Positions 6,547-16,523 are shown, numbered from the stretch's first letter. The stretch: 64,000 nucleotides of DNA from DAOTXS01 sp034435055 (GCA_034435055.1 DAOTXS010000065.1:1-64000); one strand, 5' to 3'. Notes: generated by a model from the letters alone, not told the origin. A program made the numbers and translations.

Positions 6547-8526
6547 ATGAATTCATCCTCTTCTCCCCTAAAGAATGTATCGCTTGCGACAATATTTTCC
6601 GCGCTCGTTCCCGGCGCGGGACAATTCTATCTGGACAAGCGCGGGCGCGGCGTCGGAATTTTTTCCGCGCTGGTGGTGCTTGCGTTTCTCATCCATTGGG
6701 CGCTCGATAATTTCAAGGTCGGTACGGTAACGGCCGGTGCGATAGTAACAAGCTGGCTCTACGTTCCGCTCGCGCTCTTTTGGTTGTGGAATGTGATAGA
6801 TGCTTACCGGCTTGGGCGGGGTGAACGTTCGCCCGCGTTAATTGCTTACCTGATGGCGGCGATCATTATCTATTCCATCGGTTGGCAAGTAACCGATGTT
6901 AATCTGGATCGCCTGGTCAATCGATTCCAAGATATTCAAGCCGTTTCGCGCGCGCTCTTCGCCCCCGACCTCTTTGCGCGCGATGAAAAAGGCAATTGGG
7001 GTCCCAGCGAAAATTTCGGCGAGATTATCGGCAAAATTGCCGACCGACCTGCGCCGGAATTTTTGGTAAACCTAGGCTTGTTTCGAAAAGAAGATGTTGT
7101 CCCCACGCCGATTCTCGGCAAGATGGCGGAAACGATTGCCATCGGTTTGATGGCAACACTCCTGTCAACGATCTTTGCACTCCCGCTCAGTTTTCTTGCC
7201 GCGCACAATATTATGGCGCGCCTTCCCGGCGGCACGCTGATCTATTACGTGATGCGCGCATTCTTGAACTTTGTTCGCTCGGTGGACACACTGATCTGGG
7301 CAGTCATTATGGTCGTGTGGGTGGGGCTGGGTTCATTTGCCGGCGTTCTCGCGCTGACGATTCACTCGATTGCCGCGTTGGGCAAATTGTATTCGGAAGA
7401 GATCGAGCATATTGACCCAGGTCCCATTGAAGCGATTACGGCAACTGGCGCGAATCTGCTCCAAGTTATTCGTTATGCGGTGATTCCGCAAATCATTCCG
7501 CCGTTTCTCGCCTTCACCTTGTTGCGTTGGGACATTAATATGCGGACGGCGACCGTTGTCGGTCTTGTTGCCGGCGGCGGCATCGGCTTTTTTGTAGTCG
7601 AGACGATTCAAAAAGGTGGCTATGAACAATACGCGGCGGCGTTGTGGGTCGTCGCTATCGTTATCATTCTGGTGGATTATATTAGCGCGCGGTGGCGCGA
7701 ACGAATTTTGATTGGCGACACCACTGTTGCCGTTGCTACACCCAAGCCATTCTATCGTTCGCCGCGCACGATGTTCTACATTTTGCTGGCGCTGGTATTG
7801 CTCGTTGCCAGTTATCAACTGTCCGGCATCGAGCCGCGCAAGATGTTTGAACCAGCACCCACCTTTGTCCGACTGGTAGGCGATTTCGTAACGATTGACC
7901 TGACGCCCGCGGTGTTGAACAACGTGATCAAGCAAATGCTGGTTACGTTGTTCCAAGCTTTGCTCGCGACGACGTTGGGTGGCATCGTCGCGATTCCGTT
8001 CAGTTTTCTTGCCGCGCGTAATTTGATGGGCGGCAATCTGCTCTCGCTCGTGATTTATTACGTAACGCGCGGCACGCTCAATGTCTTGCGTTCGATTGAG
8101 GCGTTACTCTACGTCTCCATCTTCCTGATCTGGGTTGGCGTGGGACCGTTTGCTGGAATGTTGGCGCTGGCGATCACCTCCTTCGCGCTGATCGGCAAAC
8201 TATTCTCGGAGGCAATCGAGAACATTGATCCAGGTCCGATGGAAGCCATCACAGCGACCGGGGCGACACCTTTGCAAACCATCGTCTATGCGATTTTGCC
8301 ACAAATCATTCCGCCGTTCGTCTCGTACTGGATTTATCAATGGGACATCAACGTGCGGATTTCGACGATTGTTGGTTTCGCCGGCGGCGGTGGCGTCGGT
8401 TTGTTGCTCAACAATTACTTTGGTGTTTTGCAATATCACAAAGCCGGCACCGTGGTTGCGATCATCGTGCTTGTCGTGACGATAATGGACTTTGCGAGCG
8501 CGAAGATTCGGGAAAAGATGGTGTAA
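6547..8526 (+). CDS. phnE: Fused double PhnE phosphonate-type permease
   Basis: 659 residues, more than twice a normal PhnE (about 260-290). Two permease domains are fused head to tail. Each has the cytoplasmic EAA-type loop: IDPGPIEAITATGANLLQVI near residue 290 and IDPGPMEAITATGATPLQTI near 565. Before the first domain is a short, two-segment hydrophobic module (LVPGAGQFYLDKRGRGVGIF) resembling TM2/DUF5683-like proteins. The fusion would supply both halves of the channel in one chain to pair with PhnC. An in-frame TTG at 6538 is an alternative start; neither has a clear ribosome site. A strong terminator follows. Confidence 0.88.
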   Translation: MNSSSSPLKNVSLATIFSALVPGAGQFYLDKRGRGVGIFSALVVLAFLIHWALDNFKVGTVTAGAIVTSWLYVPLALFWLWNVIDAYRLGRGERSPALIAYLMAAIIIYSIGWQVTDVNLDRLVNRFQDIQAVSRALFAPDLFARDEKGNWGPSENFGEIIGKIADRPAPEFLVNLGLFRKEDVVPTPILGKMAETIAIGLMATLLSTIFALPLSFLAAHNIMARLPGGTLIYYVMRAFLNFVRSVDTLIWAVIMVVWVGLGSFAGVLALTIHSIAALGKLYSEEIEHIDPGPIEAITATGANLLQVIRYAVIPQIIPPFLAFTLLRWDINMRTATVVGLVAGGGIGFFVVETIQKGGYEQYAAALWVVAIVIILVDYISARWRERILIGDTTVAVATPKPFYRSPRTMFYILLALVLLVASYQLSGIEPRKMFEPAPTFVRLVGDFVTIDLTPAVLNNVIKQMLVTLFQALLATTLGGIVAIPFSFLAARNLMGGNLLSLVIYYVTRGTLNVLRSIEALLYVSIFLIWVGVGPFAGMLALAITSFALIGKLFSEAIENIDPGPMEAITATGATPLQTIVYAILPQIIPPFVSYWIYQWDINVRISTIVGFAGGGGVGLLLNNYFGVLQYHKAGTVVAIIVLVVTIMDFASAKIREKMV

Positions 8527-8545
8527 CGAGTTGTCATTTGGTGGC

Positions 8546-8583
8546 AGGGCATTCGTGTACGTTTGCGAATGCCCTTTTCTTTT
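8546..8583 (+). terminator. Terminator of the phn operon
   Basis: AGGGCATTCG (8546-8555) pairs perfectly with CGAATGCCCT (8566-8575), followed by TTTCTTTT. The rest of 8584-8773 is AT-rich and holds the promoter at 8657; no gene was seen there. Confidence 0.88.
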
Positions 8584-8656
8584 GGGGATTGGTTGGCAGT
8601 AAGAAAGTATTCGCTAACGGAATATCATGTATTTCTGGGACACGCAATTAAATTTT

Positions 8657-8685
8657 TTGCAATTCTTGTCTGATTGTGTTATAGT
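8657..8685 (+). promoter_or_regulatory. Promoter of the SPFH/S24 module
   Basis: TTGCAA (8657-8662), a 17-base spacer and TATAGT (8680-8685). It is about 80 bases upstream of the GTG start at 8774. No clear LexA-type operator was noticed beside it. Confidence 0.65.
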
Positions 8686-8773
8686 TATTGTGCAAACTTA
8701 TTCTTTGACCCGCGGGCTGCGGATATGAGTAACTGACTGATCGCTGATTCACTCTTTTCAATAGGAGAATACG

Positions 8774-10492
8774 GTGATCGACTATTGCTCGTGCGGCGAG
8801 TTTTTGATTTCCCAAGCGCCCGTCACCTGGGATGCGCTCTTGCGCGCCGGGGTGACGGGTGTTGTCTTTTTTGCAACAATTGCGAATAATCGAGTTGATT
8901 TTGAAGACGCAATCAAGCCGACCGATCCCAAGTCTTCGATGACGCGGAGCGAAAAACTGATTTTTTGGGGAGGCATATATTTTCTTGCTTTCTTATTTAG
9001 TGTTGTGGGTTGGTTCGTCCTTGCGTTCCTCGCATGGTACGTCAAGCGCATACCTGAACGGCGTTTGCCAATGACGAGTTTGTTGACCGGGAATCAAACA
9101 AAATTTTATGATTGGCTAAGTGATTTTTTGTGGAGTTGGCTAAAATCATCAATCTTTTGGACGCCTATCTTTGGGATTGGTGAGATGATAATTGGTGTGT
9201 TACTAGGATTCGTGCTTAGTTTCTTTGGATACCCCGCAACTGCTTTATTATTAAATCCTCTTTTTCTTGTAAGCGTGGCGTATATGACAGTTGTTATCGC
9301 CATTCTCTATTCACTCAGCAATACTATCTTCTTCAATTGGAAAGCACTATTTTGGCAAGCTGAACCGGCGGCTCGATTGCTTGTTGGGAATGAAAACTAT
9401 GACATAATGACCGACGAAGAAAAGGAAAATGTCAAGCGGAATGTTGTCGACTCGCAGGTGGGAATAAATAAGGCGACAATCGTTGTGGCTGGCGGTAAAA
9501 TTCAGACGCTCAATCCCCCGGCGGGTAATTTAGCCCGGTTTGGTGGGCCAGGCGTCTTGATTGTGCAGGAGGGGCATGCGGTTGTCCTTGAACGAGGCGG
9601 ACGTCGTTCGCGTATCGTCGGGACAGGTGTATGGCATTTAGGGATGTTCGAGCGGATTAACACGATTATTCCTCTGGCTCAACGCACTGTTAATATCGAA
9701 GTCGAAAACGTGGTCACGGAAGATCATGTGCTGGTCGACAAGATTAAACTCCTGGCGTTCACTCGTTTAGATCCCGGAGACAAATCGCACAAGAACGGAG
9801 ATTATCCCTTTGACGACAAGGTGATCAATGATTTGGTTTGGTCGCCCAAATTAGGACCTGAAGTTTATGATTGGTCGAGTGCGGTAAAAAGTGTTGCCGA
9901 TACGGCGATACGTGATATGGTCGCAAGATTGAAGCTCGATGAATTGATTCTCGCGTCAGGTCAAGCACGCGACACCTTGCGAACCAATCTCAAGGACGCA
10001 ATCAATCGCATTACCAAAGATAAACTGGGAGTAGCGGTCAGTAGTGTGGTCATTGGCGAAGTTGTTATCCCAGATGAGGCACGGCAAAAATTGCTTGAGC
10101 GTTGGCTTATGGATTGGGAAGCCCAAATCGCGCAGGTCAGAGCAACTGTAACTGTATCTCAGGCAGAAGCGGATAAACGAGCTCACATTGCGCGAGGCGA
10201 AGGTGAACGCGAATATCTGCGAAAACAAGGTGAAGGGAAAGCCCTAGCTGTGCGTGAAGAAAATTTGGCAAAAGCCGAAGGAGAATCTGAGATAATCCGT
10301 CAATTCTTGTTGGCGTTAGCCCAGTTGCCAATTAACGAAGAGCGCAAAGCCGATCTTGTCAAAACATTACTTCAAGGTGAGCAATACCGCGATGCGATGC
10401 GGATGTGGTCAAGCATGGGACGCTCTGCCCGAGGTGCAGGATTCCGAAACGTTGATGGTGGAGACAGCGGTACTGCGGCTACTGAACCATAA
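8774..10492 (+). CDS. SPFH/Band 7 membrane protein with N-terminal membrane domain
   Basis: 572 residues from a GTG start preceded by AGGAGA. Three hydrophobic segments (about 60-92, 128-152 and 160-185) anchor the protein. A Band 7/SPFH domain follows (about 240-440: GVLIVQEGHAVVLERGGRRS; VNIEVENVVTEDHVLVDKI; VADTAIRDMVARLKLDELI). A charged Ala/Glu/Lys-rich coiled coil (about 445-515: AEADKRAHIARGEGEREYLR) ends the core. SPFH proteins form ring-like scaffolds around membrane proteases or microdomains. The tail (GRSARGAGFRNVDGGDSG) is disordered. Codon use is AT-richer than in most neighbours, hinting at acquisition. The TPR-S24 gene follows after 37 bases, so the two are probably one functional unit. 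Confidence 0.82.
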   Translation: MIDYCSCGEFLISQAPVTWDALLRAGVTGVVFFATIANNRVDFEDAIKPTDPKSSMTRSEKLIFWGGIYFLAFLFSVVGWFVLAFLAWYVKRIPERRLPMTSLLTGNQTKFYDWLSDFLWSWLKSSIFWTPIFGIGEMIIGVLLGFVLSFFGYPATALLLNPLFLVSVAYMTVVIAILYSLSNTIFFNWKALFWQAEPAARLLVGNENYDIMTDEEKENVKRNVVDSQVGINKATIVVAGGKIQTLNPPAGNLARFGGPGVLIVQEGHAVVLERGGRRSRIVGTGVWHLGMFERINTIIPLAQRTVNIEVENVVTEDHVLVDKIKLLAFTRLDPGDKSHKNGDYPFDDKVINDLVWSPKLGPEVYDWSSAVKSVADTAIRDMVARLKLDELILASGQARDTLRTNLKDAINRITKDKLGVAVSSVVIGEVVIPDEARQKLLERWLMDWEAQIAQVRATVTVSQAEADKRAHIARGEGEREYLRKQGEGKALAVREENLAKAEGESEIIRQFLLALAQLPINEERKADLVKTLLQGEQYRDAMRMWSSMGRSARGAGFRNVDGGDSGTAATEP

Positions 10493-10529
10493 AGTATCCA
10501 ATCCCATTGTATTCTTTTGGGGAGGAACT

Positions 10530-11566
10530 ATGAGCATCATCAAAGATTGTCCCAATCGTGCCCAGTGCATTATTGATCTGTTATCGCGACGCGTTGAAGA
10601 AAGAAAAGGCGTTGCGTGGACCGCGCTTCTTTCCGAGGGTCAAAATCTTTGCAATGCCAGAAATGAAACGAGAGCTTTACAAAGTTTCGAACAGTCGCTC
10701 AAACTAAGTGATGATCTTGCCGCCGTGAATGACAAGGATGCTAATCGACTCAAGGCAACGGCGCTGACGTGTATTGGGGCTCTGGGTTTGTGTAAAAACG
10801 AAATCGGTAGCGCTATCGTACGTTTTCGTCAAAGCGCTAGTATTTTTAATGCCGATGGTGATCATTATGGTGAAGCCGTTGCTCTCTTTGCCCTAGCGCA
10901 AGCCTATGAGGCGCGGAAAGAGTGGCGCGAAGCGTTCCGAAATTACGAATGGAGTCAGCGCGCGCTATCACACATTAGCAGTGATTCTGCAACAATCTTT
11001 TTGCGCCAATTGGTCGAAAAGCACCACGGTGAAGCCATTAAGGAATGGGAAAAGATGCCCGAAGTCGTTCAAGCACCGCAGGGAACACTCGGCTTTCTTC
11101 CGATTTTCAACCGGATTCCGGCCGGCGACCCGCGTTCTATTTCTGAACAACCAACTGATTATGTAGAAACAGACCGTTTAATTATTGCCGACAAGCCGTA
11201 TTATGTCGTAAATAAAGATTCATCCCGGCTTCGTCTTACTTTCTCAATCGACAAAGCGTACATCGCTTTTCGTGTTGCTGGCGATAGTATGAATAATGCG
11301 GGAATTGACGACGGTGATTACGTAATTTTGAGAACGAATTCGGTGACAGGCTCCGAGCCGGTGCCAGAAATCGGTGATATTGTTGCGATTGTATTTCCGG
11401 ATGATAATGTTGTCACGCTTAAGCGATATCGCCGGAAAGGCACGCAAGTGGTTTTTGAACCCGATAGCACTAATCCCAGTCACAAGCCCTTTCAGTTTGA
11501 CAAAGCTAGCTCCGGTTTCCCTGGTAAGATTGTTGGAATTCATATAGCAACATTAAAGCCGCTGTG

Positions 11567-11567
<1 letters not shown>
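10530..11567 (+). CDS. TPR protein with C-terminal LexA-like S24 peptidase domain
   Basis: 345 residues. The start at 10530 has GGAGG just upstream; longer in-frame reading into the SPFH gene is rejected. Residues about 25-150 form TPR-like helical repeats (NETRALQSFEQSLKLSDDLA; YGEAVALFALAQAYEARKEW). The C-terminal half (about 188-345) matches the S24 peptidase fold of LexA and UmuD. A LexA-like cleavage sequence LPIFNRIPAGDP puts Ala-Gly at 198-199, the nucleophile serine is in RVAGDSMNNAGIDDGD (S253), and the general-base lysine is in VVTLKRY (K298). There is no helix-turn-helix, so it is not a classical repressor. It probably self-cleaves and signals together with the SPFH protein. psuG overlaps its stop (TGATG). 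Confidence 0.85.
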
Positions 11568-12448
<881 letters not shown>

Positions 12449-12493
12449 CTGCAACCTGCAACTTGAAACCTGTGACCTGAAACTTGGAGCTTG
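12449..12493. repeat. Reiterated-word spacer
   Basis: The spacer consists of variants of CTGCAACCTGCAACTTGAAA repeated with small changes (AACCTGTGACCTGAAACTTGG). It is one of several spacers in the window built by reiterating an 8-11 base word, with a different word at each site. Confidence 0.5.
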
Positions 12494-12494
12494 A

Positions 12495-13160
12495 ATGTCC
12501 GATCCCCTCGCACTCGTTCTCGCATTTCTCTACGTCTCGATCATCCTCGCGCTTGGCGAAGGTTTGCGGCGCGGGCTAAAACTCAGCGTCGAGTTCACAC
12601 GCAAGTTTGTGCACATCGGCGTGGGAATGGTGTCGTTCTTGCTCGTCTGGCTTTTTCAAGCGTGGCAATGGGCAATCATTCCGCCGCTCGCGTTCATCGT
12701 CATCAATTACATTTCGTACCGCCGCCAGATTTTTGCCGGAATGGAAACCGGCGAACGCGGGCAACTGGGTACCGTTTACTTTCCAATTTCTTTTGCGATT
12801 CTGATTCCGTTGTTGTGGTCGATGCCCGCGTTGCTTGTTGCCAGTTTAATGCCGATGACGTGGGGCGATGCGTTCGCGGCGATCATCGGTAAACGATTTG
12901 GCGCGCGCAACTTTACGATGTTGGGACACACGCGGTCGATGGAAGGCTCGGCGACGATGTTTGTGTTCAGTTTCGTTGCGACGTTTCTTGCGCTCGTTGT
13001 CTTCGCCCAGCCGATTGTCACAAGTCTCGTACTCGCGCTGGTCGTTGCCATCGTCGCAACCATCGTCGAAGCGTTCTCGCCGTTTGGCATCGATAATCTC
13101 ACCGTGCCGTTGACATCGGCGATTGTGTTGATTTTGTTGAACGGCGTCATCGGCAAATAA
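12495..13160 (+). CDS. Dolichol/phytol kinase-like membrane enzyme
   Basis: 221-residue integral membrane protein with about seven hydrophobic segments. Family features of CTP-dependent polyprenol/diacylglycerol kinases (SEC59/VTE5 group) are visible: ELTRKFVHI-type start (SVEFTRKFVHIGVGMVSF), the polar stretch SLMPMTWGDAFAAIIGKRFG and RSMEGSATMFVFS, and a late EAFSPFGIDNLTVPL motif with the conserved D-N. Such enzymes phosphorylate isoprenoid alcohols or diacylglycerol. The exact substrate cannot be read from sequence. It is the last gene of the run from 8774 and ends in the bidirectional terminator at 13161-13193. Confidence 0.8.
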   Translation: MSDPLALVLAFLYVSIILALGEGLRRGLKLSVEFTRKFVHIGVGMVSFLLVWLFQAWQWAIIPPLAFIVINYISYRRQIFAGMETGERGQLGTVYFPISFAILIPLLWSMPALLVASLMPMTWGDAFAAIIGKRFGARNFTMLGHTRSMEGSATMFVFSFVATFLALVVFAQPIVTSLVLALVVAIVATIVEAFSPFGIDNLTVPLTSAIVLILLNGVIGK

Positions 13161-13193
13161 AAAAATCGCCAGCGCATCTCGCTGGCGATTTTA
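13161..13193. terminator. Bidirectional terminator
   Basis: AAATCGCCAGCG pairs with CGCTGGCGATTT around the loop CATCT (13175-13179), with A-runs on one side and T-runs on the other. It separates the rightward kinase-like gene from the leftward clpC. Confidence 0.9.
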
Positions 13194-13196
13194 CTT

Positions 13197-15707
13197 TTAT
13201 CCCGTCGTGATTGGCGCGGATGGCGTTTCGATTGGAATCGATTGCTCCGCCGACAGTCCTTCTTTTTTGCGAAACACAATTCCCTCGCGTTCGGCCGCAT
13301 CGATGACGACACAATCACCGGCTTGAAATTCCTTCTCCAACAATTTGCGCGACAACGGCGATTCGACTTTGCGTTGAAGTGTGCGACGCAACGGACGCGC
13401 GCCAAACTGCGGATCGAATCCTTCTTTTGCCAACCACTCGCGCGCGGCGTCGGTCATTTCGATTTCGATGTTGTGTTCCTTCAAGCGTTCTGCAATCTCT
13501 TGCATTTGCATATCGACGATGCTCTTGATTTGCTCGCGGTTGAGAACGTGAAAGATAATTACTTCGTCGATGCGATTCAGAAATTCCGGGCGGAAGGTTT
13601 GCTTGAGCGACTCTTCGATTTTTTCGTACCCCTTTTCCAATTTCTTGTCGCCCTGACCGTTGTGGGGTCGAAAGCCAAGTGTGCCGCCCTTTTGCGCAAA
13701 CTCTGTGCCGATGTTCGAGGTCATGATGATGACCGTGTTGCGGAAATCGACGATGTGTCCTTGCCCATCGGTCAAGCGTCCGTCTTCCAAAACCTGCAAC
13801 AACGTATTCCAAACTTCGGGATGCGCTTTTTCGATTTCATCGAACAGAATCACTTGATACGGTCGCCGCCGCACCGACTCGGTCAGTTGTCCGCCTTCTT
13901 CGTAACCGACGTAACCCGGCGGCGCGCCGATCAAACGCGAAACGGTGTGACGTTCGCGATACTCGCTCATGTCGACGCGGAAAAGTGCGTCCACATCGTC
14001 GAAGAGAAATTCTGCCAACGCTTGTGCGAGCGCGGTCTTGCCAACGCCGGTTGGGCCCAGGAAAATAAACGAACCGATGGGACGTTTGGGATCAGCCAGT
14101 CCGGAACGCGCGCGGCGAATTGCATCGCTGATCGCGTTGATCGCTTCATCCTGCCCAACGATGCGTTTGTGCAATTCGGTTTCCATCTGCAACAATTTTT
14201 CCGATTCGGTTTGCATCATTCGCGCGACCGGAATGCCCGTCCATTTGGCGATGATTTCGGCAATGTCGTTTTCATCGACGACTTCATCGAGGCCCTGTTC
14301 TTTTTGCCACGCCGCGCGTTTGGTTTCGTACTCGGCTTCGAGGGCAAGCCGCTCGGCGCGCGCTTGCGCCGCCGCTTCGTAATCGCGTTTGCTCCACGCG
14401 ATCTCTTCTTGCTTTTGCAAATCATTCAGCCGCGCCTTTTCCGCTTTCAATTCCGGGGGCATCGAAAAAATGGCGACACGCACTTTAGCCGCCGCCTCAT
14501 CGATCAGGTCGATGGCTTTGTCCGGCAAATAACGATTCGAAACGTACCGTTGCGAAAGTTTCGCCGCCGCGTCGATGGCGTCATCTTTGATCTTGACTTG
14601 ATGATGCTGTTCGTAGCGGTCGCGCAAGCCGTGCAACATTTGGATGGTCGCATCGACGTCCGGTTCTTCGACGAAGATTGGCGAAAAGCGGCGTTCCAGC
14701 GCGGCATCCTTTTCGATGTGGTTGCGGTACTCGTCGAGTGTCGTCGCACCGACGCATTGCAGTTCGCCGCGCGCGAGCGCCGGCTTGAGCATGTTCGATG
14801 CATCGATGGCACCCATCGCCGCGCCGGCGCCGACGACGGTGTGCAATTCGTCGATGAAGAGAATGATCTCGCCTTTCGCGTTGTGAATTTCATCAAGTGC
14901 CGCTTTGAGGCGTTCTTCAAATTCGCCGCGAAACCGCGAGCCGGCAACCATCGCACCCAGATCGAGCGCGACGACGCGTTTGCGCATCAACGGCTCCGGC
15001 ACGTCGCCGGCGATAATTTTTTGCGCCAGCCCTTCGACAATCGCCGTTTTGCCGACCCCCGGCTCGCCGATCAAGACCGGATTATTTTTCGTGCGGCGCG
15101 AAAGAATTTGAATCACGCGTTTGATTTCGTCATCGCGTCCGATCACCGGGTCAAGTTTGCCTTCCCGCGCGAGCGCGGTCAAATCGCGCGAATATTTTTC
15201 GAGTGCGCGGTACCTGCCTTCCGCGCCGGGATCGGTTACGCGATGCCCGCCGCGAATTTCCGGAATGATTTGCAGAATGCGTTCGCGTGTAAGCCCCAGC
15301 TCGCTCAAGATGCGCCCGGCGGGTCCCTCGCGGTCGGTTGATAGTCCCAGTAAAAGATGTTCGGTCGAAACGTACTCGTCTTTGAGCCGGGTTGCTTCTT
15401 CGTTCGCGGCGTCGACGATGCGTTTGACGCGCGGCGTGATATACACTTGCGCTTGGGAACCGCTGGCGTACGGCGTGTAATACCGCGCGGTGTTGCCTTG
15501 CAACGCTTCGTCGATCCGATGCCGCAACGCATCCGCATCGATGTTCGCGCGGTCGAGAATTGTTTGCACCGCGCCGCCGGTCTGTTCGATGAGCGCCATC
15601 AATAAATGTTCAGCATCGAGTTGGGTATGACGATACCGTTGAAGGATTTCGTGCGCGCGCGCGAACGCATCTTGCGCGCGTTCGGTAAATCGATCAAATC
15701 GCATCAT
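13197..15707 (-). CDS. clpC: ClpC-type AAA+ unfoldase
   Basis: 836 residues with the full ClpC plan. Two Clp-N repeats span about 1-145 (FTERAQDAFARAHE; YVSTEHLLLGL). D1 AAA+ has Walker A GEPGVGKTAI at about 214 and Walker B ILFIDELHT. A UVR-like middle domain lies around 430 (KRDYEAAAQARAERLALEAE). D2 AAA+ has GPTGVGKTALAQALAEFLF and VILFDEIEKAHPEVWN, and a D2-small domain ends the fold. It unfolds proteins for ClpP or disaggregates them; clpP is not in the window. Two consecutive ATGs at 15707 and 15704 are both possible. Its own consensus-like promoter lies at 15728-15756. The adjacent HspR circuit makes heat control plausible, but no HAIR is seen here. Confidence 0.95.
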   Translation of the reverse strand: MMRFDRFTERAQDAFARAHEILQRYRHTQLDAEHLLMALIEQTGGAVQTILDRANIDADALRHRIDEALQGNTARYYTPYASGSQAQVYITPRVKRIVDAANEEATRLKDEYVSTEHLLLGLSTDREGPAGRILSELGLTRERILQIIPEIRGGHRVTDPGAEGRYRALEKYSRDLTALAREGKLDPVIGRDDEIKRVIQILSRRTKNNPVLIGEPGVGKTAIVEGLAQKIIAGDVPEPLMRKRVVALDLGAMVAGSRFRGEFEERLKAALDEIHNAKGEIILFIDELHTVVGAGAAMGAIDASNMLKPALARGELQCVGATTLDEYRNHIEKDAALERRFSPIFVEEPDVDATIQMLHGLRDRYEQHHQVKIKDDAIDAAAKLSQRYVSNRYLPDKAIDLIDEAAAKVRVAIFSMPPELKAEKARLNDLQKQEEIAWSKRDYEAAAQARAERLALEAEYETKRAAWQKEQGLDEVVDENDIAEIIAKWTGIPVARMMQTESEKLLQMETELHKRIVGQDEAINAISDAIRRARSGLADPKRPIGSFIFLGPTGVGKTALAQALAEFLFDDVDALFRVDMSEYRERHTVSRLIGAPPGYVGYEEGGQLTESVRRRPYQVILFDEIEKAHPEVWNTLLQVLEDGRLTDGQGHIVDFRNTVIIMTSNIGTEFAQKGGTLGFRPHNGQGDKKLEKGYEKIEESLKQTFRPEFLNRIDEVIIFHVLNREQIKSIVDMQMQEIAERLKEHNIEIEMTDAAREWLAKEGFDPQFGARPLRRTLQRKVESPLSRKLLEKEFQAGDCVVIDAAEREGIVFRKKEGLSAEQSIPIETPSAPITTG

Positions 15708-15727
15708 AGGTGGTTTCTCCGAGAATA

Positions 15728-15756
15728 ATTATACGCCCAAGCGGAAATTGCGTCAA
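15728..15756 (-). promoter_or_regulatory. clpC promoter
   Basis: Minus strand TTGACG (15756-15751), 17-base spacer, TATAAT (15733-15728). The expected transcription start is near 15721, about 14 bases before the ATG. Confidence 0.8.
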
Positions 15757-15782
15757 TCGGATTTTGGGGTGATTCTCTCAAG

Positions 15783-15866
15783 TGTCATTGCGAGCGGAGC
15801 GAAGCAATCTTTCAAATGTCCTTTGTGAGATTGCTTCGTCGCTAAAAAACGCTCCTCGCAATGACA
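15783..15866. repeat. Dispersed palindromic repeat, family A (84 bp)
   Basis: Begins TGTCATTGCGAGCGGAGCGA and ends with the complementary CTCGCAATGACA, with an internal AAGCAATCT/AGATTGCTT pair, so the unit folds into a long hairpin. A second copy (81 bp) lies inside a glycosyltransferase gene at 27112-27192. The translated form (MSLRAERSNLSN) creates a false N-terminal extension of cinA if the upstream ATG is used. Confidence 0.9.
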
Positions 15867-15878
15867 ATTCTGATTTAA

Positions 15879-15906
15879 TTGCAGATTTCGGATTTGTGTT
15901 TATAAT
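15879..15906 (+). promoter_or_regulatory. cinA promoter, leaderless architecture
   Basis: TTGCAG (15879-15884), 16-base spacer, TATAAT (15901-15906). The expected start of transcription falls at the ATG at 15914, so the mRNA would have no 5' leader. No Shine-Dalgarno sequence precedes that ATG. Confidence 0.75.
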
Positions 15907-15913
15907 GCCAGCG

Positions 15914-16405
15914 ATGGATAACCAAACAAAAGAACCTCTCGAAATCAGTGTCGGTCGCTTGTTGACCGAACAAAAGAAAACACTCGCGGTTGCCGAATCC
16001 TGCACCGGCGGCTTGATCACGCATCGCTTGACGAACGTGCCGGGGAGTTCGGCGTACGTCATCGTTTCCGTGATCGCGTACGCGTACCAAGCCAAGGTCG
16101 CGGCGTTGGGGGTGTCGTGGGACACGCTCAACAAATTCGGCGCGGTCAGCCCCGAAACTGTAACTGAAATGGCGCGCGGTGTCCGCGAACGATTTGCGGC
16201 GACGCTGGGTTTGGCGATTACCGGCATCGCGGGACCGGGCGGCGGGACGCCGGAAAAACCGGTTGGGCTGACATATATCGGACTGGCAACGCCGGCGCGC
16301 GTCATCGTCGAAAAATATATTTGGCAAGGCGACCGACGGCAAAACAAAGAGCAAAGCGCGGAAGCCGCGCTCAAAATGCTGTACGATTTTTTATCAAAAT
16401 CCTAA
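15914..16405 (+). CDS. CinA C-terminal-domain nicotinamide-nucleotide amidase
   Basis: 163 residues, the PncC/CinA-C family: TLAVAESCTGGLITHRLTNV near the N-terminus, GAVSPETVTEMARGVRERF, and ITGIAGPGGGTPEKPVGLTY with the family GPGGG-KPVG signature. Enzymes of this type deamidate nicotinamide mononucleotide to nicotinate mononucleotide in NAD salvage. The N-terminal MoeA-like domain of full CinA is absent. Start choice: the ATG at 15914 lies seven bases after a TATAAT box, so the transcript is probably leaderless. ATGs at 15905 (inside the -10) and 15782 (inside a repeat element) are rejected. Confidence 0.88.
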   Translation: MDNQTKEPLEISVGRLLTEQKKTLAVAESCTGGLITHRLTNVPGSSAYVIVSVIAYAYQAKVAALGVSWDTLNKFGAVSPETVTEMARGVRERFAATLGLAITGIAGPGGGTPEKPVGLTYIGLATPARVIVEKYIWQGDRRQNKEQSAEAALKMLYDFLSKS

Positions 16406-16409
16406 GCGA

Positions 16410-16486
16410 TGTCATTTCGACGAGCGAAGGGAGGACGCGAAGCGTCTCACGTACTTGCTAGATTTCTCGCTTTGCTCGAAATGACA
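16410..16486. repeat. Dispersed palindromic repeat, family A variant
   Basis: TGTCATTTCGACGAGCGAAG at the left and TCGAAATGACA at the right form complementary ends, with an internal palindromic GACGCGAAGCGTC. It is a sister of family A with TTTCGA in place of TTGCGA. It fills the gap between cinA and uppP. Confidence 0.75.
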
Positions 16487-16523
16487 GGTTGCAGGTAATT
16501 TTGAATATTCACAGGAGTTGATT

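Noticed and set aside
4458..8526. Phosphonate degradation (C-P lyase) cluster
   Set aside because: Only the transporter genes are present; no phnG-M, phnX or ptxD lies in the flanks.
13242..15341. Open frame of about 700 codons on the plus strand opposite clpC
   Set aside because: The clpC protein on the minus strand matches its family from end to end. The opposite frame gives a compositionally odd Arg/Phe-rich protein without domains; it arises from the codon bias of clpC.
15782..15913. N-terminal extension of CinA starting at the ATG at 15782
   Set aside because: The extra residues (MSLRAERSNLSN...) are encoded by a dispersed palindromic repeat and the promoter lies downstream of that ATG.
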